DNA of 10,661 nt from Nocardioides sp. (GTDB lineage Bacteria; Actinomycetota; Actinomycetes; Propionibacteriales; Nocardioidaceae): contig JASLDK010000335.1 of the NCBI GenBank assembly GCA_030145945.1, positions 1 through 10,661 on the forward strand, given 5' to 3'. Positions 7,191 to 10,661 of the stretch are shown in pieces. The stretch's first letter is position 1, and each line of letters opens with the position of its first letter. The notes below the pieces were generated by a model. It searched no databases. It worked only from the letters and a program-made list of their open reading frames with translations, and was not told where the DNA came from. The position numbers and the translations under genes were made by a program.

Positions 7191-7348
7191 TGCTCTTCCG
7201 TCTCCCCGGCATGCGGGTAGTCCTGTTCCGGGTCGACCTCGACGAGCGGTTCGTCGAGCGGCGCCTCGGGGTCGGTCGGCACGTCCGGATCGTCCGGGAC
7301 CGGCGGCTCGTCGGGAGCCACCGGTCGTTCGGGGTCGGGGATCGTCAT
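7187..7348 (-). CDS. 53-aa acidic Pro/Asp/Glu-rich protein
   Basis: A short hypothetical gene with no recognised family. The product has about 14 Pro and 18 Asp/Glu in 53 residues, with repeated DP/EP and PxxP-like steps (DEPPVPDDPDVPTDPEAP), almost no hydrophobic core, and no signal peptide or helix. It is very acidic and probably intrinsically disordered. Evidence for translation: GGAGGAG 5 nt before the ATG at 7348, an ATGA overlap with the preceding 64-aa gene, a GTGA overlap with the following DUF6328-like gene, and strong GC preference at third codon positions. An acidic linker, cation-binding or charge-buffering role would suit the transporter downstream, but that is speculation. It is too short for many gene finders. 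Confidence 0.78.
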   Translation of the reverse strand: MTIPDPERPVAPDEPPVPDDPDVPTDPEAPLDEPLVEVDPEQDYPHAGETEEQ

Positions 7349-7539
7349 CGTCGCTCCTCCTCGTCCTGGTTGCCGGTGCGGGCGTTGGGGCCGGCCTTGC
7401 CCTCCTGCACGTCGCGATCGGTCGGGTGGCCGGCGACCGCGTCCGACGGGGACTCGACCTCGCCGGCATCGGCGAGGTTGCCCACCTCGGACACCTGCCC
7501 CTTCCGCTGGTGCCTGTCCTGGTCCGTTCGGTCGTTCAT
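7345..7539 (-). CDS. 64-aa hydrophilic hypothetical protein, first gene of the operon
   Basis: A 64-aa strongly hydrophilic protein, rich in Asp, Glu, Arg, Gln and Gly (it begins MNDRTDQDRHQRKG and ends GNQDEEERR), with no membrane segment, no signal peptide and no recognised domain. It is probably disordered. The ATG at 7539 has no Shine-Dalgarno sequence. Instead GGGTAC ends 9 nt upstream with a GTGTT box 14 bp further back, which fits a leaderless transcript from a SigB/SigF-type promoter. The stop overlaps the next start as ATGA. Small hydrophilic proteins led by such promoters are common among actinobacterial stress genes; no specific function is visible. Confidence 0.75.
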   Translation of the reverse strand: MNDRTDQDRHQRKGQVSEVGNLADAGEVESPSDAVAGHPTDRDVQEGKAGPNARTGNQDEEERR

Positions 7540-7548
7540 GACAGGGGG

Positions 7549-7573
7549 GTACCCGCGGGTCGGATCAGAACAC
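7549..7573 (-). promoter_or_regulatory. Candidate SigB/SigF-type promoter of the six-gene operon
   Basis: On the minus strand GTGTT (7573-7569), 14 bp, then GGGTAC (7554-7549), 9 nt before the ATG at 7539. It matches the actinobacterial general-stress sigma pattern GNNTN-N14-16-GGGTA[T/C]. The -35 lies just inside the end of the SDR gene. The GGGTACCC core is palindromic and adjoins a second palindrome, ACCCGCGGGT (7551-7560). Confidence 0.55.
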
Positions 7574-8425
7574 GGGTTTTCCGCCGGTCACCCCGAGGAC
7601 GGTCCCGGAGACGTACGACGCATCCGCGGGCGAGGCGAGGAAGACGAACGCCGGCGCGACCTCGGCAGGCTGTCCCGCGCGGCCGAGCGGGGTGTCGGTG
7701 CCGAACTGCTCGACCTTCTCGGGCTCCTGGGTGGCCGGCTGGAGCGGCGTCCAGATCGGCCCCGGGGCCACGGCGTTGACCCGGACCCCGTCCTTGCCGA
7801 GCGAGGCCGCCAGGTTGACGGTCAGGTTGTTGATCGCAGCCTTCGTGGCCGCATAGTCGAGCAGCGTCTCGGAAGGCTCGAAGGCCTGGATCGAGGCGTT
7901 GTTGACGATGCAGCCGGGCCGCCTGCGCACGTGCGGGGCCGCGGCGCGGACCAGCCACATCAAGGCATAGAGGTTGGTCTTGAAGGTGCGGTCGATCCGT
8001 TCGTCGCTCAGGTCGTCGACGGCGTGGTCGCGCGCCATCTGGTAGCCGGCGTTGTTGACCAGCACGTCGAGCGCGCCCAGCTCGTCGACCGTACGGCGTA
8101 CCGCTTCCTCGCAGGCGTGACTGGTGCGCAGGTCCAGCGCGAGGGGGAGCACCCGGCGGCCGGCACCACTGACCAGAGCGGCCGTCTCGTCGGCGTCGGG
8201 TTGCTCCTGAGGCAGGTAGGTGAACGCGACGTCCGCGCCCTCACGGGCATAGGCGATCGCGACCGCACGGCCGATGCCGGAGTCGCCGCCGGTGATCAGC
8301 GCGACCTGGCCCTCCAGCCGGCCGTGACCGACGTAGGACTCCTCGCCGTGGTCGGGTCGGGGGCTCATCTCCCCGGTCAGACCCGGGGGCGTCTGCTGTT
8401 GGGTGGGAAATGCTTGCTCGCTCAT
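7565..8425 (-). CDS. SDR family oxidoreductase, general-stress type
   Basis: A 286-aa classical short-chain dehydrogenase resembling the YghA/YhdF/YdaD group of stress-induced SDRs, which have an extended N-terminus before the Rossmann fold. Landmarks: SYVGHGRLEGQVALITGGDSGIG, with the cofactor glycine motif TGGDSGIG at 45-52; NNAG at 124-127; catalytic Ser178 in NNASIQAF; YAATK (Tyr191, Lys195); and PGPIWTPL at 221-228. It should reduce or oxidise a small carbonyl/alcohol with NAD(P)H; the substrate is unknown. The ATG at 8425 has no Shine-Dalgarno sequence, but a GGGTAA box ends 9 nt upstream, implying a leaderless, stress-sigma-driven transcript. A palindrome overlaps that promoter. Downstream, 25 bp separate it from the six-gene operon, so read-through is possible. 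Confidence 0.93.
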   Translation of the reverse strand: MSEQAFPTQQQTPPGLTGEMSPRPDHGEESYVGHGRLEGQVALITGGDSGIGRAVAIAYAREGADVAFTYLPQEQPDADETAALVSGAGRRVLPLALDLRTSHACEEAVRRTVDELGALDVLVNNAGYQMARDHAVDDLSDERIDRTFKTNLYALMWLVRAAAPHVRRRPGCIVNNASIQAFEPSETLLDYAATKAAINNLTVNLAASLGKDGVRVNAVAPGPIWTPLQPATQEPEKVEQFGTDTPLGRAGQPAEVAPAFVFLASPADASYVSGTVLGVTGGKPVF

Positions 8426-8426
8426 C

Positions 8427-8443
8427 CACGGGTGTTACCCGTG
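8427..8443. promoter_or_regulatory. Perfect inverted repeat over the SDR promoter, possible operator
   Basis: CACGGGT-GTT-ACCCGTG on the plus strand: two perfect 7-bp arms around a 3-bp centre. It contains the GGGTAA -10 candidate and ends 1 bp before the SDR ATG. A repressor bound here would block the promoter. As RNA it could only form if transcription started upstream. Confidence 0.6.
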
Positions 8444-8459
8444 TGCACCGAGCGAAGTC
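8435..8459 (-). promoter_or_regulatory. Candidate SigB/SigF-type promoter of the SDR gene
   Basis: On the minus strand GACTT (8459-8455), 14 bp, then GGGTAA (8440-8435), 9 nt before the ATG at 8425. The box spacing and the distance to the start codon are identical to those of the candidate promoter in front of the 64-aa gene. Confidence 0.5.
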
Positions 8460-8473
8460 GGGTACGACGGAAT

Positions 8474-8494
8474 CTGAGTCGACGAGAGACTCAG
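8474..8494 (-). terminator. Hairpin at the end of the PAS-ANTAR gene, weak terminator candidate
   Basis: CTGAGTC (8474-8480) and GACTCAG (8488-8494) form a 7-bp stem with a 7-nt loop that includes the stop codon of the PAS-ANTAR gene. No T-tract follows, so efficient intrinsic termination is doubtful. Confidence 0.35.
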
Positions 8495-9189
8495 CCGGGC
8501 TGGCCTTCCCGAGCCGCCTGGCTGGCGGTGAGGTCGTCGAGCAGTGCGTCCAGCAACCGGCGCAGTCCAGGGTGGCTGACATGCCCCTCCCGAGCCACCT
8601 GGATCAGACGCTCGGCGACCTCCCGCACCTTCACGTTGCGGTTGCGTGACCACCACTTGATCATCGCGAAGGCGGCCTCCGCGTCCAGGCCGTAGCCCAG
8701 CATCAGGATGCCCTTGGCCTGCTCGATCGTGTCGCGCGACGCCGCCGAGGCAGCCACCGCAGCGTCGGCCGCGGCCGACGTCTCGGCCTCGAGCTCGGGC
8801 GTCAGGTCGAGGTAGTAGCCGACGAGTCGGTCCGCGGTGCCGCTGGTGCGACCGTCGTCGTACTGCCCCTCACCGCACAGCACGACGTTGCGGACCTTGC
8901 CGTGCACGAGGATGCGGTAGTAGACGTTGAAGGGCGCTCCGTCGCCGATCGCCTCGGCGAGGGTCTGCTCGACGAGCTCGCGGTCCAACTCGTGCTTGTG
9001 GCGCATCACGAGTTCGGTGGTCGGCTCGACCTCGCCCGGTCGATAACCGTGGATCGCGTAGACGTCGTCGTCCCACTCCCACCGCAAGGTGTCGACGTGG
9101 AAGACGAAACGTCCGGTCTGGCGGGCGGCATCCACCGCGACGTGGCCGGCCAGCGAGGCCGGGTCAACTCCGGGAAATCCTCGACCCAT
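8491..9189 (-). CDS. PAS-ANTAR regulator
   Basis: A 232-aa cytoplasmic regulator. The N-terminal half (about 25-130) is a PAS fold of the PAS_3 type: TGRFVFHVDTLRWEWDDDVYAIHGYRPG, then an acidic/helical segment, YRILVHGKVRNVVLCGEGQYD and a closing GYYLDLT. An Ala-rich helix (about 131-152) leads into an ANTAR domain (about 152-200) with SRDTIEQAKGILM, AFAMIKWWSRNRNVKVREVAERLI. ANTAR domains bind paired RNA hairpins and act as antiterminators; the PAS domain would sense a ligand or redox signal. The ATG at 9189 has GGAG 7 nt upstream. It diverges from the 49-aa/di-iron/CDGSH operon across 82 bp, so it may control that operon or the SDR gene downstream. No clear pair of hexaloop hairpins was recognised by eye in the window. 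The domain call is firm; the target is unknown. Confidence 0.9.
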   Translation of the reverse strand: MGRGFPGVDPASLAGHVAVDAARQTGRFVFHVDTLRWEWDDDVYAIHGYRPGEVEPTTELVMRHKHELDRELVEQTLAEAIGDGAPFNVYYRILVHGKVRNVVLCGEGQYDDGRTSGTADRLVGYYLDLTPELEAETSAAADAAVAASAASRDTIEQAKGILMLGYGLDAEAAFAMIKWWSRNRNVKVREVAERLIQVAREGHVSHPGLRRLLDALLDDLTASQAAREGQPG

Positions 9190-9221
9190 CTCTTGTCTCC
9201 GTGGCGTGATTCAGTGCTTGC

Positions 9222-9247
9222 GTATGCGGCCGGACGGTCGGGGGTAC
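9222..9247 (+). promoter_or_regulatory. Candidate SigB/SigF-type promoter of the di-iron/CDGSH operon
   Basis: GTATG (9222-9226), 15 bp, GGGTAC (9242-9247), in the 82-bp divergent gap. The predicted transcription start is near 9254. That leaves a short leader containing AGGAGG (9261-9266) before the GTG at 9272. Confidence 0.5.
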
Positions 9248-9250
9248 CCC
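9241..9250. promoter_or_regulatory. Palindrome GGGGTACCCC in the divergent gap
   Basis: A perfect 10-bp palindrome that places a GGGTAC element on both strands between the PAS-ANTAR gene (minus) and the 49-aa gene (plus). Only the plus strand has a matching -35 at 14-16 bp; on the minus strand I found none. Confidence 0.5.
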
Positions 9251-9271
9251 AGCAACCACGAGGAGGTCGCC

Positions 9272-9421
9272 GTGGGACGAACCGTCTGCGATGAGAACTA
9301 TCCCCAACACCGCCCGGCGCGCACAACAGGGGGGCACCTCCTGACGTTGCTGACCGTACGACGACTGCTGCTGCGCCTGATCCTGGGCGATCTGTGGGAA
9401 GGAAGGACGAGGAACGGATGA
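9272..9421 (+). CDS. 49-aa hypothetical peptide heading the di-iron/CDGSH operon
   Basis: A short gene supported by context rather than homology. AGGAGG lies 5 nt before the GTG at 9272, and the stop (TGA at 9419-9421) overlaps the ATG of the next gene as ATGA, a coupling arrangement. The product begins VGRTVCDENYPQHRP and ends in a Leu/Arg-rich stretch (LLTLLTVRRLLLRLILGDLW) that could form one amphipathic, basic helix. No family is recognised. By eye its third-position GC is roughly 70%, lower than in the neighbouring genes, so it may be a recent or weakly constrained gene, or a leader peptide for the downstream enzyme. Confidence 0.6.
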   Translation: MGRTVCDENYPQHRPARTTGGHLLTLLTVRRLLLRLILGDLWEGRTRNG

Positions 9422-10455
9422 GGCTCCCCGAACCCTGCGGGCCCCTGAGCGAGGGCGTGGTGGACGCCCTCCGCAACCGGCCCCAGCGGCCTCACGGCGT
9501 ACCGGAGGCGAGGGCGACGGGAGACATCGCCTATCCGCTGGTCGACCGCGATCTCCAACTGGCGCTGTGGATCCTCTACGAGCTCCACTACGGCGGCTTC
9601 GACGAGGTCGCCGATCCGCACGCGGAGTGGGACCCCCTGATCATCGTCAGCCGGGTCGCTCTGGAGCGGACCTTCGAGCAGGCCCTGCGACAGTTGGTGA
9701 GCGAGGCGCCCGACGACGCTCCCGCCCTCGACGACCTCGGCGACACGCCCGCCGAGCAGGTGATCGCCGCGTTGATCAGGATGACCGTCCGCTCCGGCCC
9801 CTCAGAGGTCGCCCAACACCTCAACCGGCGCGCCACTCGCGACGAGTTCTGCTCCTACCTCGGCGAACGCGCGGTCTACCACCTGCGCGAGTCCGACCCG
9901 CAGAGCTTCGTGCTGCCGCGCATCGGCGGAGCAGCCAAGGTCGCCCTCGCCGAGTTGCAGTACGACGAGTACGGCGGCGGACGACCGGACCGGCTGCACC
10001 AGGCGCTGTTCGCGCGGGCGCTGTCCTCGCTCGACATGCCGACCGACCTGACGACGTACGTCGAGAAGGCCAGCGGCGCGACCCTCGCCTCGGTCAACCT
10101 GATGTCGCTGTTCGCCCTCAACCGCCGTCTGCGCGGCGCGGCGATGGGGCATCTCGCCGCCTTCGAGGCGACCAGCTCCCTGCCGTGCTCACGGATCGCA
10201 CGCGGCGCTCGACGGCTCCGGCTGCCCGAGGCGGTCGCGGCCTACTACGACGAGCACGTCGAAGCCGACGCCGTGCACGAGCAACTCGCGATCCGCGGCA
10301 TCTGCGGCGCGCTGGTCGCCGACGAGCCCGACCTCGCTCCCGATGTCGTCTTCGGAGCTCTTGCCTGCCTGGCCGTGGACGGCATGGCCGGCGATGTCCT
10401 GCTCGACCGCTGGCGGGAGCGGCGCTCGGGATCCGCTGATCGAGCGGCGGGGTGA
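9418..10455 (+). CDS. Iron-containing redox enzyme, heme-oxygenase-like di-iron fold
   Basis: A 345-aa soluble, all-helical protein of the Haem_oxygenas_2 type (heme-oxygenase-like di-iron oxidase superfamily, related in fold to UndA and BesC). Counting from the ATG at 9418, candidate metal ligands are Glu179 with Asp183/Glu184 in AELQYDEYGGGRPDRLH, Glu250 in GHLAAFEATSS, and His280, Asp284 and His287 in YYDEHVEADAVHE. An N-terminal helical section with ALWILYELHYGGFDEV (about 49-64) precedes this core. Members activate O2 at a labile di-iron site; the substrate cannot be told from sequence. I chose the ATG at 9418 over one 24 nt upstream because it overlaps the preceding stop (ATGA) and has GAGG 5 nt before it. 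The CDGSH gene starts 4 nt after its stop, so a role of that protein as iron or electron donor is plausible. Confidence 0.85.
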   Translation: MRLPEPCGPLSEGVVDALRNRPQRPHGVPEARATGDIAYPLVDRDLQLALWILYELHYGGFDEVADPHAEWDPLIIVSRVALERTFEQALRQLVSEAPDDAPALDDLGDTPAEQVIAALIRMTVRSGPSEVAQHLNRRATRDEFCSYLGERAVYHLRESDPQSFVLPRIGGAAKVALAELQYDEYGGGRPDRLHQALFARALSSLDMPTDLTTYVEKASGATLASVNLMSLFALNRRLRGAAMGHLAAFEATSSLPCSRIARGARRLRLPEAVAAYYDEHVEADAVHEQLAIRGICGALVADEPDLAPDVVFGALACLAVDGMAGDVLLDRWRERRSGSADRAAG

Positions 10456-10459
10456 CGCT

Positions 10460-10660
10460 GTGAGTAGTCGGCGAGTGAGCGTGACCGACTGCCCCGGAGG
10501 TCCGATCCTGGTGCGCGGCGCCGACGAGGTGGTCGGCATCGACGGCACGGTCACTCCGGTCGAGAGAGCGGTGGTGGCGGTGTGCAAGTGCGGCCGGTCG
10601 GACCGCCTCCCGTGGTGCGACGACAGTCATCGCGATCGCCGACGGAAGAAGAAGGAGTGA
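10460..10660 (+). CDS. CDGSH iron-sulfur domain protein
   Basis: A 66-aa single-domain CDGSH protein. The signature C-x-C-x2-S-x3-P-x-C-D-x2-H is complete: Cys42, Cys44, Ser47, Pro51, Cys53, Asp54 and His57 (CKCGRSDRLPWCDDSH). The three Cys and one His should bind a labile, redox-active [2Fe-2S] cluster. The C-terminus is a basic tail (RDRRRKKKE), and there is no membrane anchor, unlike mitoNEET. The GTG at 10460 lies 4 nt after the stop of the di-iron gene and has a GGGGTGA-like ribosome-binding site; a second GTG at 10475 is possible. Last visible gene of the plus-strand operon; the window ends 1 nt after its stop. Confidence 0.93.
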   Translation: MSSRRVSVTDCPGGPILVRGADEVVGIDGTVTPVERAVVAVCKCGRSDRLPWCDDSHRDRRRKKKE

Positions 10661-10661
10661 G

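Noticed and set aside
7551..7560. ACCCGCGGGT palindrome after the SDR gene as a terminator
   Set aside because: No loop and no T-tract; it adjoins the promoter of the next operon and cannot be assigned.
8460..8465. Plus-strand GGGTAC
   Set aside because: No plus-strand gene follows for about 800 bp; chance occurrence near the SDR promoter.
7211..8695. 494-codon plus-strand open frame
   Set aside because: Antisense to the SDR and the two small genes, with no family resemblance.
9244..9249. Minus-strand GGGTAC as promoter of the PAS-ANTAR gene
   Set aside because: No GNNTN -35 at 14-16 bp on that strand; kept only as half of a palindrome.
9291..9344. 17-codon ATG frame inside the 49-aa gene
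   Set aside because: No separate ribosome-binding site, and the 49-aa frame is the one coupled by ATGA to the next gene.
1..10661. CRISPR arrays, tRNA/rRNA genes, transposases, attachment sites
   Set aside because: None was recognised; the only tandem repeats are the short ones at 1594-1627 and 4287-4313.

Overview
The window looks like a piece of a high-GC actinobacterial chromosome, most likely from the Propionibacteriales/Nocardioides neighbourhood. Supporting signs are the strong G/C preference at third codon positions, frequent GTG starts, 4-bp ATGA/GTGA gene overlaps, leaderless-looking starts, an ANTAR-domain regulator, a DUF6328-like membrane protein and the divergent rsmI/pmt pair known from Mycobacterium. 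The genus is an inference. No RNA genes, CRISPR arrays, insertion sequences or phage genes were seen.

Region A (1-2479, minus strand) is a translation/housekeeping operon. It runs rsmI (16S rRNA 2'-O-methyltransferase), an epoxide-hydrolase-like alpha/beta hydrolase, then a TatD-family nuclease that leaves the window at its left edge. rsmI diverges across 39 bp from pmt (2519-4279, plus strand), a protein O-mannosyltransferase with a leaderless-type start.

Region B (4317-7539, minus strand) is a compact six-gene operon. In order of transcription it encodes a 64-aa hydrophilic protein, a 53-aa Pro/Asp/Glu-rich protein, a DUF6328-like four-helix membrane protein, a small lipoprotein, an NRAMP-fold transporter with an altered metal site, and a two-domain PRC-barrel protein. 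The first five genes are joined by four consecutive 4-bp ATGA/GTGA overlaps. The transporter lacks the transition-metal signature (DPGN is DIGD; the MPH methionine is threonine). Together with the PRC partner this suggests uptake of a hard cation such as Mg2+, but that is inference.

Region C (7565-9189, minus strand) holds a general-stress type short-chain dehydrogenase and a PAS-ANTAR regulator. Region D (9272-10660, plus strand) diverges from the regulator and encodes a 49-aa peptide, a heme-oxygenase-like di-iron (Haem_oxygenas_2 type) protein and a CDGSH iron-sulfur protein.

Regions B, C and D are linked by sequence. Each has a candidate promoter of the actinobacterial SigB/SigF type (GNNTN, 14-15 bp, GGGTA[A/C]). 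In two of them the -10 element ends exactly 9 nt before the ATG, as expected for leaderless transcripts. The simplest reading is a stress or stationary-phase cluster combining cation transport, envelope proteins, redox/iron chemistry and an RNA-binding regulator. Of everything here, the six-gene operon and the 49-aa/di-iron/CDGSH module have the best claim to be undescribed systems.
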